Position numbers and translations under genes: made by a program
NCBI RefSeq assembly: GCF_023512315.1
Contig: NZ_JAILZV010000006.1
Span: 1 to 43,070, forward strand
From: Anoxybacillus sp.
GTDB taxonomy: Bacteria > Bacillota > Bacilli > Bacillales > Anoxybacillaceae
Direction: 5' to 3'
Length of the DNA: 43,070 nucleotides
Shown: positions 24,632 through 33,157 of the stretch, one piece after another
Position numbering within the stretch: position 1 is the first letter of the stretch
Layout of the letters: each line of letters starts with the position of its first letter
Notes under the pieces: model-generated
What the model saw: the letters and a program-made list of their open reading frames with translations, nothing else
Databases searched by the model: none
What the model was told of the DNA's origin: nothing

Positions 24632-25444
24632 TTGAAACTTATTTCTCTTTGTCCAAGCAATACGGAGTTGCTTGCATATTTAGGACGAACGGACTGGTTA
24701 ATTGCGGTAGACGATTATTCCGATTGGCCAGCATCTGTTCATTCCCTTCCGCGCGTCGGGCCGGATTTGCAAATTGACATGGAGCGTGTCGAGGCGCTAA
24801 ATCCTGATCTTGTTCTCGCCTCATTAAGCGTTCCTGGGATGGAGCGAAACATTGAAGAGTTGAAAAAACGAAACATTCCGCATCTTATTTTTCAGCCGCA
24901 TTCGTTAAAAGAGATTGCGGATGACTTGCTTCGATTAGGCGAAGCGATTGGGGAAAAAGAGCGCGCCGAAGCAGTAGTCAAACGATACCGAGATGTCATC
25001 GCTCAATATACGCAACTCGCCAAAAAAATAGAACAACCGCCAACCATTTATTGGGAATGGTGGCCAAAGCCGGTCTTTACGCCAGGAAAAACAAATTGGC
25101 TCAGCGAAATAAGCGAATTAGCTGGCGGACGCAATGTATTTGCCGATATCGAGCAAGCGAATGTGCAAACGGACTGGGAAGAAGTAAGTAGGCGAAATCC
25201 AGATCATATCGCACTTGTTTGGGTCGGCGTACGGAGCGAAAAAATCGACCCATCGCTCGTAAAAAAACGGACGGGATGGAATGAACTTCAAGCTGTTCAA
25301 TCTAACCGCATTTACGTACTGGAAGAAGCGCTTTTTTGCCGACCGTCTCCACGGTTATTACTTGGGTTAAAAAAGCTGGCGTCATTGTTGTATCCGGACA
25401 TCTTTCCAACCTACGACGAAGTAGACCCTGTTTTACAAAAATAA
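24632..25444 (+). CDS. BtuF-like helical-backbone metal/cobalamin-binding protein, no signal peptide
   Basis: 270 residues of the periplasmic-binding-protein-like family used by vitamin B12 and iron-siderophore ABC transporters. Visible are SLCPSNTELLAYLGR at the start and YWEWWPKPVFTPGKTNWLSEI in the middle. No signal peptide or lipobox precedes it: the start TTG at 24632 follows GAGGTG at 8 bases and the domain begins at once. No permease or ATPase gene is nearby. It may be a cytosolic binding protein with another role. Confidence 0.82.
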   Translation: MKLISLCPSNTELLAYLGRTDWLIAVDDYSDWPASVHSLPRVGPDLQIDMERVEALNPDLVLASLSVPGMERNIEELKKRNIPHLIFQPHSLKEIADDLLRLGEAIGEKERAEAVVKRYRDVIAQYTQLAKKIEQPPTIYWEWWPKPVFTPGKTNWLSEISELAGGRNVFADIEQANVQTDWEEVSRRNPDHIALVWVGVRSEKIDPSLVKKRTGWNELQAVQSNRIYVLEEALFCRPSPRLLLGLKKLASLLYPDIFPTYDEVDPVLQK

Positions 25445-25472
25445 AGAAGGGGGCCAACCGCTCCCCTTCTCT
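25444..25472. terminator. Bidirectional terminator, BtuF-like gene / yuiC
   Basis: Stem AGAAGGGG (25445-25452) / CCCCTTCT (25463-25470) between the two stop codons; the minus strand continues TTTATTTTTG. Confidence 0.7.
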
Positions 25473-26169
25473 AGCTTTTCGATTGTACGTATTGTTGACG
25501 GAATACTTGCATCGTTTCATCTTCATTTAACTTTTGTAATTCGTCTTCGGACAGTTTCCCGTCCCCTTTTTTCACGACATACACTTCGACCGTTTTTTTG
25601 CCCCAATACTTGTAGACATCTTCTACTGTATCGTAGTACAAATCGATGCGATTGCCTTTAATCGCGCCACCTTTATCTGCCACCACACCATACCCATAGC
25701 CGGGAATAAACAAAATCGTGCCGATTGGAAACACATTTAAATCCGCAGCGATCGTCGAATATAAATCGCGTTTTACGCGCACTCCTGAATACGTAATGCC
25801 ATAGGCAGGATGGTTGGGCGACTTCCCAGTGGATTCTACCCCAGCTGTATAGCCAGTGGCAACAACGGTTGCCGACGGATATTGTGACCAATCAAACGCT
25901 TCCTCTAAACGAATCGCATCATTTTTGGTCACCTCCGATGAAATTTGCGGCTGTTCCCGTTCCTCGTAATGAATCCATTGGTCATCCGCTGTAGCATAGT
26001 CTATATCAAAATAATTAGCAAAATAATAGCTGCGTTGAAAAAGAGAAAACGGGGAATCATTCATCCAATCAATGATCGTACGCGCCTCTACTCCAGAAAT
26101 GGATTGGAATGTCGTAAAGAGCGCACACACAAATAAGACTGTCATACATAGCCTTCGTATAAAACTCAT
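25471..26169 (-). CDS. yuiC: YuiC, secreted 3D-domain muralytic enzyme
   Basis: 232 residues. N-terminal signal sequence (about 1-29, hydrophobic [13 protein letters not shown]), then a linker and a C-terminal 3D domain (about 100-205: [50 protein letters not shown]). The aspartates of the three D motifs are present. YuiC is a firmicute stationary-phase-survival type murein lytic transglycosylase acting on the cell wall. Start after GGGAGGAG. Confidence 0.9.
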   Translation of the reverse strand: MSFIRRLCMTVLFVCALFTTFQSISGVEARTIIDWMNDSPFSLFQRSYYFANYFDIDYATADDQWIHYEEREQPQISSEVTKNDAIRLEEAFDWSQYPSATVVATGYTAGVESTGKSPNHPAYGITYSGVRVKRDLYSTIAADLNVFPIGTILFIPGYGYGVVADKGGAIKGNRIDLYYDTVEDVYKYWGKKTVEVYVVKKGDGKLSEDELQKLNEDETMQVFRQQYVQSKS

Positions 26170-26273
26170 TTTCTCACTCCTCCCACGACTCTATTTATTT
26201 CCAACAAAAGAAACAAATATTCATCGAGAGGATATGAGAAAAGAAAAAAGCCTTCGCCTAATGGACGAAGACC

Positions 26274-26597
26274 TTAAAACATTTGATATCCTTTCGCTCG
26301 CAGTGCTCGAATAGCCACACCGGACAAAATCGCTCCCATTAGCCCACTGCTGAGAATCATCACATCTGCAGGCGCCAATGTCAAAATTTTATGTTTTAAC
26401 GCCGCAAACGACGCACTTGGTGCAGTAAAATACTCAAATAGCCTAACATCATCAATAATGAAAATAAAAACAATCGGACTTAAAATGGCAGGAAGCCACG
26501 ACATTCGCAAAATCATGTTTAATAGAAAGCCGATACCAAAAAACAATACAAAAAATAACAACATTGAAATGAGTAAAACAGGTATGCTCATTTCCAT
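26274..26597 (-). CDS. yuiB: YuiB, small membrane protein
   Basis: 107 residues, three hydrophobic segments (about 4-28, 33-50, 80-98) and the YuiB end segment RAKGYQMF. Function unknown. The start chosen is ATG at 26597, 8 bases after GGAGG; ATGs at 26603 and 26591 are alternatives. It follows yuiA in the same direction, as in B. subtilis. Confidence 0.82.
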   Translation of the reverse strand: MEMSIPVLLISMLLFFVLFFGIGFLLNMILRMSWLPAILSPIVFIFIIDDVRLFEYFTAPSASFAALKHKILTLAPADVMILSSGLMGAILSGVAIRALRAKGYQMF

Positions 26598-26660
26598 CCC
26601 CATCACCTCCAGTACATCCTTCTTAAGTGTACTGAATGAGTGACGGGGAGTCAACGAAAG

Positions 26661-26786
26661 TCATTCGTTGTTTTTTGTTTCTCCTTTTCCTGCGCAACAA
26701 TAGCACGTTTCCGAACCACCTAACAAAAGTTGCACATAGCCATTCCCCGCACAATACGGACATACTGTTTGCTCTTTGCGTTTCAT
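26661..26786 (-). CDS. yuiA: YuiA, 41-residue zinc-finger-like protein
   Basis: MKRKEQTVCPYCAGNGYVQ begins the protein; CPYC near residues 9-12 and CYCC at 28-31 each followed by a GNG/GKG turn make a DnaJ-type CXXCXGXG zinc knuckle, though the second pair is irregular. It matches B. subtilis YuiA in size and pattern (GGSETC). ATG follows AGAGGGA. Too short for usual gene calls; 63 bases upstream of the yuiB start, so probably co-transcribed. Confidence 0.8.
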   Translation of the reverse strand: MKRKEQTVCPYCAGNGYVQLLLGGSETCYCCAGKGETKNNE

Positions 26787-26947
26787 GAGGATCCCTCTCT
26801 TTTTCTTAATTTTCTGATAATATATCAAATTCCAAGCAAAAAAGGAAAGAAGGATTTCCAGCGATTTTCACGCATGTAAGCGAATACATCTAACAAATAC
26901 TTTTACTTTCTTTTGTTTTCTTATTTTTTTGAATTTTTTAAATAAAT

Positions 26948-26973
26948 AAAAAGGGGGAATCTCCCCTTTTTAT
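26948..26973 (-). terminator. Terminator of yumB
   Basis: Minus strand AAAAAGGGGA / TCCCCCTTTTT hairpin with following T-rich run, right after the yumB stop. The remaining bases to yuiA (26787-26947) hold no gene. Confidence 0.8.
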
Positions 26974-28188
26974 TTAGAAAATATTGAATTTCCCTTTTTT
27001 CACAACAAGTGACGGTCCGCCAATTAAGTAAAGCGCACGGTTGTCGACCATCTTTTTCATGAAGCTTGCTTTCGAACCCCACATTTTCTTTCCAAAGACG
27101 ACACCGATAGCATCATCGTGACCAAGTGAACATACCGTTCCTTTAATGTCTGGCTTAAATGGCTGCAATTCCCCTTGCTGACGGATGAGTACAGCAAGGT
27201 TTTTCGCACATAGCTCGCCTTGCTGCATCGCAATTTGCGCCGTCGGTGGATATGGACGGTTTGTTTCTTCATTAATCATTAACGAGCAGTCGCCGACAAT
27301 AAAGACGTTGTCATAGCCCGGCGCACGTAAGAACGGATCGACTTTCACGCGACCGCGCATCGCTTCAAAACCAGACTCGTCAATGACATAGCTTCCGCGT
27401 ACACCTGCTGCCCATACTACCGTTCCTGCTTTAATTTCCTCTGTTTCGTCGCCTTTTGCGACAACAATACCTTCTGGCGTACATTCTTTAATCGCTGTTC
27501 CAATCCGGAATTCGACGCCTTTGCGCTCAAGCACACCAACCGCATATTCGACAAGCTCTGGGTCGAAACCAGGAAGCGCAGTCGGCGCTGCTTCCACACA
27601 GATGATGCGTACTTTTTTCGGATCGATATCATATTCGCGGCAAAGTTCTGGCACACGGTTCACTAACTCGCCAAGAAACTCAATGCCCGTAAATCCTGCC
27701 CCACCAACGACAATGGTTAAACGCTCTTCCCGCTTTTCGATTTCTGTGTTGTACGTTGCAAATTGGTATTCAATATGCTCGCGAATTTGGCGAGCAGCGT
27801 TAATATTCGCGATCGAAAACGCATACTCTTTTAGTCCTTTAATGCCGAACGTTTCGGATTCAAATCCAAGCGCAACCACTAAGTAATCGTACGAAAGCTC
27901 TCCTTTTTCTAAAAGAACGCGTTGTTCTTGCGGGATGATTTTCACAACCGTATCTTGCACGAACTGTACTTTGTTGCGGTCAATCACATCGGTGATTGGA
28001 TAACGAACACGATCGTGATGAAGCGTTCCTGCCGATGCTTCATGAAGCCAAGTTGTTTCATAATGATAATCGTACTTGTTCACAAGCGTGATGTTCGCTT
28101 CGTTGACACCAACTAATTTTTGTAAGCGAACAGTTGTCATTAAACCCCCATAACCTGCACCTAAAATAACGACATTTGGCTTTTTCAA
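26974..28188 (-). CDS. yumB: YumB, type II NADH dehydrogenase-like flavoprotein
   Basis: 404 residues, the YumB length. FAD-binding GAGYGG at 10-15, NADH-binding Rossmann motif [16 protein letters not shown] in the middle, and [10 protein letters not shown] near residue 300 contacting FAD. A single-subunit, non-pumping NADH:quinone oxidoreductase on the inner membrane face. The start is TTG at 28188 ([15 protein letters not shown]), matching relatives; GTG at 28197 is an alternative. Divergent from yumC; a Rex-like operator lies upstream. Confidence 0.92.
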   Translation of the reverse strand: MKKPNVVILGAGYGGLMTTVRLQKLVGVNEANITLVNKYDYHYETTWLHEASAGTLHHDRVRYPITDVIDRNKVQFVQDTVVKIIPQEQRVLLEKGELSYDYLVVALGFESETFGIKGLKEYAFSIANINAARQIREHIEYQFATYNTEIEKREERLTIVVGGAGFTGIEFLGELVNRVPELCREYDIDPKKVRIICVEAAPTALPGFDPELVEYAVGVLERKGVEFRIGTAIKECTPEGIVVAKGDETEEIKAGTVVWAAGVRGSYVIDESGFEAMRGRVKVDPFLRAPGYDNVFIVGDCSLMINEETNRPYPPTAQIAMQQGELCAKNLAVLIRQQGELQPFKPDIKGTVCSLGHDDAIGVVFGKKMWGSKASFMKKMVDNRALYLIGGPSLVVKKGKFNIF

Positions 28189-28267
28189 ATGAATCACTTC
28201 CACCCTTTTAATTTTTTTTGTGTACAACTAGCGTGTGTCGCTTCGCTGCATTTTATCGAAAAAAAGT

Positions 28268-28285
28268 TTGTGAAAAAATTCACGA
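28268..28285. promoter_or_regulatory. Rex-like operator between yumB and yumC
   Basis: TTGTGAA-AAAA-TTCACGA, one mismatch to the Rex consensus TTGTGAA-N4-TTCACAA. It lies 80 bases upstream of the yumB start. Rex senses NADH/NAD+ and in B. subtilis represses ndh, cyd and fermentation genes, so control of another NADH dehydrogenase would make sense. Confidence 0.6.
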
Positions 28286-28310
28286 TAATGGACAAAAAAA
28301 TGTCAAACAA

Positions 28311-28320
28311 TTGTCGAAAA
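28311..28320 (+). promoter_or_regulatory. Spo0A-box-like TTGTCGAAAA
   Basis: Perfect match to the Spo0A box in the yumB-yumC intergenic region, about 90 bases before the yumC -10. A single box; could be chance. Confidence 0.3.
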
Positions 28321-28406
28321 ATCTTAACAATCTCTTCAAAAACATATTATGCTTTTTTTTTATTGTTTTCAAGTGATTTTTTTCTTTTTTCTAAAGGAAT
28401 TATATA

Positions 28407-28415
28407 TGGTATGAT
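28407..28415 (+). promoter_or_regulatory. Extended -10 promoter of yumC
   Basis: TGGTATGAT with the TG extension; no clear -35 in the T-rich sequence upstream. The start site would fall near 28422, about 34 bases before the yumC ATG. Confidence 0.5.
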
Positions 28416-28455
28416 GTAGGTGTCTGTATTTTTCATAATCGAGGGGGAAGGGATC

Positions 28456-29448
28456 ATGAAAGAAGACCAAAAAGTGTATGATATTACCATTATTGGTGGC
28501 GGTCCAGTTGGGTTGTTTACCGCATTTTATGGGGGGATGCGACAAGCGAGCGTAAAAATTATCGAAAGCCTTCCACAGCTCGGCGGTCAGCTGTCGGCGC
28601 TTTATCCAGAAAAATACATATATGATGTCGCAGGATTTCCGAAAATTCGGGCACAAGAACTTATTAATAACTTAAAGGAACAAATGGCAAAATTTAATCC
28701 GACCGTTTGCCTTGAACAATCGGTCGAGAAGCTAGAAAAACAAGATGACGGTATTTTCAAGCTCACAACTAATAAAGAAGTGCACTATTCAAAAACGGTC
28801 ATTATTACTGCTGGAAACGGAGCATTCCAACCTCGTCGTCTAGAATTGGATAGCGCTGCACAATACGAAGGGAAAAACCTTCATTATTTTGTCGACGATT
28901 TAAACAAATTCGCTGGGCAAAAAGTGCTTGTTTGTGGCGGTGGCGACTCGGCGGTAGACTGGGCATTAATGCTAGAACCAATCGCCGAAAAAGTAACGAT
29001 TGTGCATCGCCGCGATAAATTCCGCGCCCATGAACATAGCGTGGAAAACTTAATGAAATCAAAAGTCGATGTGAAAACACCATATATCCCTGTTGCGTTA
29101 ATCGGCAACGAAAACGGCATTCAACAAGTCGTACTTGAGAGTGCGAAAGATGGGGCACGCGAAACGATTGATGTCGACGCAGTCATTGTCAACTATGGCT
29201 TCGTTTCTTCGCTCGGTCCGATTAAAGAATGGGGGCTTGACATTGAGAAAAACTCGATTAAAGTGAATTCCAAAATGGAAACAAACATTCCTGGAGTATA
29301 TGCAGCCGGGGATATTTGCACGTACGAAGGAAAAGTAAAACTAATTGCGTGCGGTTTTGGCGAAGCGCCAACTGCCGTCAATAATGCAAAAGCATATATT
29401 GACCCAAGCGCAAAAGTGCAACCGCTTCATTCGTCGTCGATGTTTTAA
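28456..29448 (+). CDS. yumC: Ferredoxin/flavodoxin-NADP+ reductase (YumC type)
   Basis: 330 residues, thioredoxin-reductase-like ferredoxin-NADP reductase. FAD motif [17 protein letters not shown] near the start, NADPH motif [15 protein letters not shown] in the middle and [13 protein letters not shown] near residue 280. The CXXC redox pair of thioredoxin reductase is absent, as expected for this family. It supplies electrons from NADPH to ferredoxin or flavodoxin; essential in B. subtilis. Start ATG at 28456 after GGGGGAAGGG. Confidence 0.94.
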   Translation: MKEDQKVYDITIIGGGPVGLFTAFYGGMRQASVKIIESLPQLGGQLSALYPEKYIYDVAGFPKIRAQELINNLKEQMAKFNPTVCLEQSVEKLEKQDDGIFKLTTNKEVHYSKTVIITAGNGAFQPRRLELDSAAQYEGKNLHYFVDDLNKFAGQKVLVCGGGDSAVDWALMLEPIAEKVTIVHRRDKFRAHEHSVENLMKSKVDVKTPYIPVALIGNENGIQQVVLESAKDGARETIDVDAVIVNYGFVSSLGPIKEWGLDIEKNSIKVNSKMETNIPGVYAAGDICTYEGKVKLIACGFGEAPTAVNNAKAYIDPSAKVQPLHSSSMF

Positions 29449-29452
29449 TGAA

Positions 29453-29492
29453 GAAGGGATGGCTCCACAAGCCATCCCTACCTTATTTTTCA
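29453..29492 (+). terminator. Terminator of yumC
   Basis: Stem AGGGATGGCT / AGCCATCCCT around CCACA, then ACCTTATTTTT. The next 190 bases to 29684 hold no gene; the CAP gene promoter should be there but no clear box was seen. Confidence 0.75.
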
Positions 29493-29684
29493 TCTACCAC
29501 TTCTGCGTTGTCTTTTTTCTCCATAATTCCCCCTCGTTAAATACAGCTTCATCTATTATTTATCGCGGTTCAACTACCTTCTTCTCTTCTTCCCATTTAC
29601 CACAGCGATTCCCACCATTACTTTTTCCCCTGAAGCAAATACTACTCCCGTAAGCCCATTTTACAGTACTAGGGGGGATTACAA

Positions 29685-30413
29685 TTGTTTAAAAAAACAA
29701 CGACGGTTTTGCTGGCTTCCGCGCTAGCAACTGGGCTAGTTGCCTGCAATAAAATGGGAATGGAGCGTAACGATCAAGAGCAAAAACAAACTATTTCTGC
29801 ATTGCGCACATCCATTCCAAGCAGTCAATACCCACATACGAGGGCAATAGTAATTCAAGACGCAAAATACGATTTTATCCCGATAAGCCCTCAACAAGCA
29901 GCGCAATGGCAAGCACAACTTCAGCCGCAATGGAAACAACCAACGTTTCCGTATTACTCTATGCCACGACAAGCACAACAAGCACCAAAACCAGCTGTTC
30001 CGCCTCAACCGCAACAAGGGCGAACGACGACTGGGATTAGCCAATTTGCGCAACAAGTCATTGATTTGACAAATAAAGAACGCGCACGTGCTGGGCTTCC
30101 TGCGCTAAAAGCCGATGGGCAACTGAGCGCTGTTGCTCAGAAAAAGTCGGAAGATATGCAGCAAAAGCATTATTTTTCACACACTAGCCCAACGTACGGC
30201 TCACCGTTTGATATGATGCGCGACTTCGGGATTACGTATCGCACCGCGGGCGAAAACATTGCCCAAGGACAGCGTACCCCGCAAGAAGTCGTAACCGCTT
30301 GGATGAACAGTCCAGGACACCGTGCCAATATTTTAAACCGCCAATTTACCCATATTGGAGTTGGATTTGAAAGCGCGGGAAATCATTGGACACAAATGTT
30401 TATTGGGAAATAA
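29685..30413 (+). CDS. CAP/SCP-domain lipoprotein (YkwD-like)
   Basis: 242 residues. Lipoprotein signal with lipobox LVAC (Cys21), a proline/glutamine-rich linker (about 75-115, PQQAAQWQAQLQPQW and PPQPQQG), and a C-terminal CAP domain (about 120-242: LTNKERARAGLPALK, HYFSHTSPTYGSPFD, GENIAQG, WMNSPGHRANIL, HIGVGF). These secreted domains are common in spore formers (YkwD); the activity is not settled. The start is TTG at 29685 after GGGGGG. Confidence 0.88.
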   Translation: MFKKTTTVLLASALATGLVACNKMGMERNDQEQKQTISALRTSIPSSQYPHTRAIVIQDAKYDFIPISPQQAAQWQAQLQPQWKQPTFPYYSMPRQAQQAPKPAVPPQPQQGRTTTGISQFAQQVIDLTNKERARAGLPALKADGQLSAVAQKKSEDMQQKHYFSHTSPTYGSPFDMMRDFGITYRTAGENIAQGQRTPQEVVTAWMNSPGHRANILNRQFTHIGVGFESAGNHWTQMFIGK

Positions 30414-30415
30414 TA

Positions 30416-30443
30416 AAAAAGAGGGGCGCTATGCTCCTCTTTC
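30416..30443. terminator. Bidirectional terminator, CAP gene / yutM
   Basis: AAAGAGGGGC / GCTCCTCTTT (one mismatch), loop GCTAT, flanked by A- and T-rich ends. Confidence 0.75.
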
Positions 30444-30806
30444 TTAACATTCCTCTGGTGTACCAGTATTCGTTGCCGTACGGAACGATGAACCGCAACC
30501 GCATGTCGCAATGGCATTCGGATTGTGAATCGTAAATCCACCACCCAGCAACGATTGTTTATAATCGATAACCGTCCCTTTTAAAATCGGGGCGCTTTCT
30601 TTGTCAACTAACAGTTTAATCCCGTGTTGTTCAAACGTGTAATCCTCATCTGTTTGTTCCTGTTCAAAGCCCATTCCATACGACAATCCGCTGCAGCCAC
30701 CGCCTTTGACGCCAATGCGAAGGTATGCTCCTTCTTCGCCATGCTCTTTCATCATATCCTTAATTTGTAGCGCTGCTGCTTCCGTTAACGTAACGACTTC
30801 GTTCAT
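30444..30806 (-). CDS. yutM: HesB/IscA-type Fe-S carrier YutM
   Basis: 120 residues. A-type iron-sulfur carrier: Cys38 in GGCSGLSYG and Cys102/Cys104 in TCGCGSSF are the three conserved cluster ligands. Delivers or stores Fe-S clusters or iron. Start ATG at 30806, 7 bases after GGAGG. An additional C-terminal cysteine (Cys120) is not part of the family pattern. Next to dapF (yutL), the B. subtilis order. Confidence 0.92.
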   Translation of the reverse strand: MNEVVTLTEAAALQIKDMMKEHGEEGAYLRIGVKGGGCSGLSYGMGFEQEQTDEDYTFEQHGIKLLVDKESAPILKGTVIDYKQSLLGGGFTIHNPNAIATCGCGSSFRTATNTGTPEEC

Positions 30807-30883
30807 CACATTCCCTCCTCTTATTTTTCCACAACTAGCAAGTTTCTGCTTCTTACCAGTATATCGATTTTTCTCTTCTTCGT

Positions 30884-31738
30884 TCAATAATAATACATTC
30901 CTGTGCAAACCGTTTCTGCTGGTCCGGTCATTAACACATTCCCTTCGTCGGTCCATGTAATCACTAAATCGCCGCCAGCAAGATGGACAACCGTTTCTTT
31001 ATTGCGGGCGGTTTTGCCATTTAAAACAGATGCTACTACCGCAGCGCACGCCCCTGTGCCACATGCTTGCGTTACTCCAGAACCGCGCTCCCAGACACGA
31101 AAATGTAGTTCTTGATCATTTACTACTTCGACAAATTCCACGTTCACCCCTTCTGGAAAACGAGCATCTTTTTCTACGATCGGTCCGAGTGACGTCACTG
31201 GTGCATGTGTAATGTCATCGACATAAAAAATGACGTGCGGATTTCCCATCGAAACAGCCGTCATTTCATACGTTTCTCCGGCAAATTCCACCGCTTCCGC
31301 TACCACTTGTTCCGCTTCTTCTCCAATCATCGGCACCTCGCTTCGTTTTAAGCGTGGGTTCCCCATATCTACCGTCACGCTCGTCACAACGCCGTTTTCG
31401 ACAAACACCTCCGCTTGCACAAGGCCTGACAATGTTTCAATCAAAAATGAGCGTTCCGTCACTAATCCGTGTTCATACGCATATTTTGCTACGCAGCGAA
31501 GACCATTTCCGCAATTTTTTCCTTCGGAACCGTCGCTATTGAAAATGCGCATTTTGACTGGCGCAACGTCTGACGGACAAATCAAAATCATCCCGTCCGC
31601 CCCAATGCCTGTGTTTACATTGGATACTTTTATCGCTAATTCGGAAAACAACGCCTCTGGAATTGTTTCTTCAAACAGGTTGACATATATATAGCTATTT
31701 CCTAACCCGTGCATTTTTGTGAACGAGAACGTATTCAT
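30884..31738 (-). CDS. dapF: Diaminopimelate epimerase
   Basis: 284 residues. Converts LL- to meso-diaminopimelate for lysine and peptidoglycan synthesis. The two catalytic cysteines are Cys76 (KNCGNGLRC) and Cys226 ([10 protein letters not shown]), with the DapF signature around the first. Start ATG after AGGAGG. Own promoter at 31771-31799. The yutM start lies 77 bases downstream. Confidence 0.95.
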   Translation of the reverse strand: MNTFSFTKMHGLGNSYIYVNLFEETIPEALFSELAIKVSNVNTGIGADGMILICPSDVAPVKMRIFNSDGSEGKNCGNGLRCVAKYAYEHGLVTERSFLIETLSGLVQAEVFVENGVVTSVTVDMGNPRLKRSEVPMIGEEAEQVVAEAVEFAGETYEMTAVSMGNPHVIFYVDDITHAPVTSLGPIVEKDARFPEGVNVEFVEVVNDQELHFRVWERGSGVTQACGTGACAAVVASVLNGKTARNKETVVHLAGGDLVITWTDEGNVLMTGPAETVCTGMYYY

Positions 31739-31770
31739 AAACTGCCTCCTAAAAAAATTTTTTACCTATA

Positions 31771-31799
31771 AGTATAAAGAAACGGAGTACGGGAAACAA
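31771..31799 (-). promoter_or_regulatory. Promoter of dapF
   Basis: Minus strand TTGTTT (31794-31799), 17-base spacer, TATACT (31771-31776). Confidence 0.6.
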
Positions 31800-31833
31800 T
31801 GAAAATATCCCCCGTTTTTTCATATACACCTGA

Positions 31834-31867
31834 AAGAAGATGTCAAATTGGCATCTTCTTTTTTTGT
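31834..31867 (+). terminator. Orphan intrinsic terminator on the plus strand
   Basis: Stem AAGAAGATG / CATCTTCTT (9 bp, extendable by CAA/TTG with one G-T), then seven T. No plus-strand gene ends before it: dapF runs the other way and the DUF2225 gene starts later. It may end a short leader or antisense RNA, or act as an attenuator for the next gene. Confidence 0.65.
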
Positions 31868-31926
31868 TCCATTCTATGTATAATCGGTTTGTAGTAGGTC
31901 TTTATTCTTATGTATGCGGGGGAAGC

Positions 31927-32634
31927 ATGATGGATCCTTTATACGATCGAACCGTTCACTGCTTCGTTTGTCACCAATCATATACGACGAAAAAAGTTCG
32001 CTCCCGCTTTCTTCGTCCGATAAAGCACGATACCGACTTTTGTTCCTATTATCCGTCGGAAGAAGTAAATCCGCTTTTTTATTACGTCAGCGTCTGTCCA
32101 CATTGCGGGTTTTCTGCAACCGAAGAGTTTTCGTCTTATTTTCCGCCAAATGCGCTCGAAGCAATTCACACAAACATTTGCCAAACATGGCACGGAACGA
32201 GTTACAGCGGAAAACGGACGTTTCAAGAAGCAGTCAATACATATAAACTCGGTATTTATTGTGCCACATTAAAGCGCGAAAAACATATCGTACTTGCGGG
32301 GTTATATATGCGTTTAGCATGGCTTTACCGAACGTACGAAAATACTGACCAAGAAGAGCGATTTATGCGGCTTGCTCTTGAAGAATATATTTCCTCTTAC
32401 AGCAAAGACGACTTTCAAGGCACGCATATGTCGGAAGTACGACTTCTTTATTTGATTGGCGAATTATACCGACGGCTGGAGAAGCCAAAACAAGCGATTC
32501 TTTATTTTTCCAAAGTGATTGGAAAAAAGAAAGAAACAATTGAAAAACGAATCGTGCAAATGGCACACGAACGATGGCAAGAAATTCGCGAGCAGCAAAA
32601 ATCCGCCCCGCCGGAAGAAAAAAGCGGCATGTAG
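31927..32634 (+). CDS. DUF2225 family protein with zinc-binding cysteines and TPR-like helices
   Basis: 235 residues. The N-terminal part has CFVCHQSY and VSVCPHCGFS, two CXXC pairs likely binding zinc, the mark of DUF2225; the rest is helical, with repeat-like segments (GLYMRLAWLYRTYENTDQEE; LIGELYRRLEKPKQAILYFSKVIG). Function unknown. The start ATGATG at 31927 follows GCGGGGGAA. A good TATAAT at 31879-31884 lies upstream, after the orphan terminator. Confidence 0.82.
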   Translation: MMDPLYDRTVHCFVCHQSYTTKKVRSRFLRPIKHDTDFCSYYPSEEVNPLFYYVSVCPHCGFSATEEFSSYFPPNALEAIHTNICQTWHGTSYSGKRTFQEAVNTYKLGIYCATLKREKHIVLAGLYMRLAWLYRTYENTDQEERFMRLALEEYISSYSKDDFQGTHMSEVRLLYLIGELYRRLEKPKQAILYFSKVIGKKKETIEKRIVQMAHERWQEIREQQKSAPPEEKSGM

Positions 32635-32650
32635 GAAGCCGCTTTTTTCT
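32620..32650 (+). terminator. Terminator of the DUF2225 gene
   Basis: AAAAGCGGC / GCCGCTTTT with loop ATGTAGGAA, then TTCTTG; it overlaps the stop codon. Confidence 0.8.
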
Positions 32651-32677
32651 TGTTTGCCCGAAACCTTTTTGAACGAA

Positions 32678-32920
32678 TTAAAACATCGGGTTTTCTTCTA
32701 AAAACGTATAAATATTGTCGACTAATTGCTCCGGCGTTTCGCCTGTTACCACTTCCCCGTTAACTAACGCAAACAAAGAATGCGCGCATTTGCCGCAATA
32801 GCTTAAACAGCCGTACTCCATAATATCTAAGTTCGGGTCTTTTTGCAGTATTTCTAGCGCTTTTTGTGAGCCACTCGCTAAATTGCTTACACAAAATTCG
32901 ATCAACGGCTGAATCATCAT
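32678..32920 (-). CDS. yuzB: DUF1450 protein YuzB
   Basis: 80 residues, nearly the YuzB consensus ([34 protein letters not shown]). The four cysteines (near 10, 38, 42, 45) suggest metal or Fe-S binding, but function is not established. Start ATGATG after GAGAGGTG. Divergent from yutJ as in B. subtilis. Confidence 0.9.
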   Translation of the reverse strand: MMIQPLIEFCVSNLASGSQKALEILQKDPNLDIMEYGCLSYCGKCAHSLFALVNGEVVTGETPEQLVDNIYTFLEENPMF

Positions 32921-33014
32921 TTGTCACCTCTCTATGTTCATCATCGTAACGATTTTTGCACCAATCGTCAATTGCTGTCATACGATTACTCCCCATCATT
33001 TTTTTGAAAAATTG

Positions 33015-33043
33015 TTGTGATTTTGTCACATTTTCGCTATACT
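33015..33043 (+). promoter_or_regulatory. Promoter of yutJ overlapped by a palindrome
   Basis: -35 TTGTGA (33015-33020), 17-base spacer, -10 TATACT (33038-33043). The palindrome TGTGA-N5-TCACA (33016-33030) covers the -35 and half the spacer, resembling a shortened Fnr/Rex-type operator. Confidence 0.55.
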
Positions 33044-33157
33044 TTTAATGGCATTTGGTAAACACTTTGCATATAACAAATCGCGCTCTGTTTCACCGAA
33101 GAGAGCGTCTAATAAAAGCTACTTATGAAAAAGACAGCGACAAAGGGGAATTTTAGC

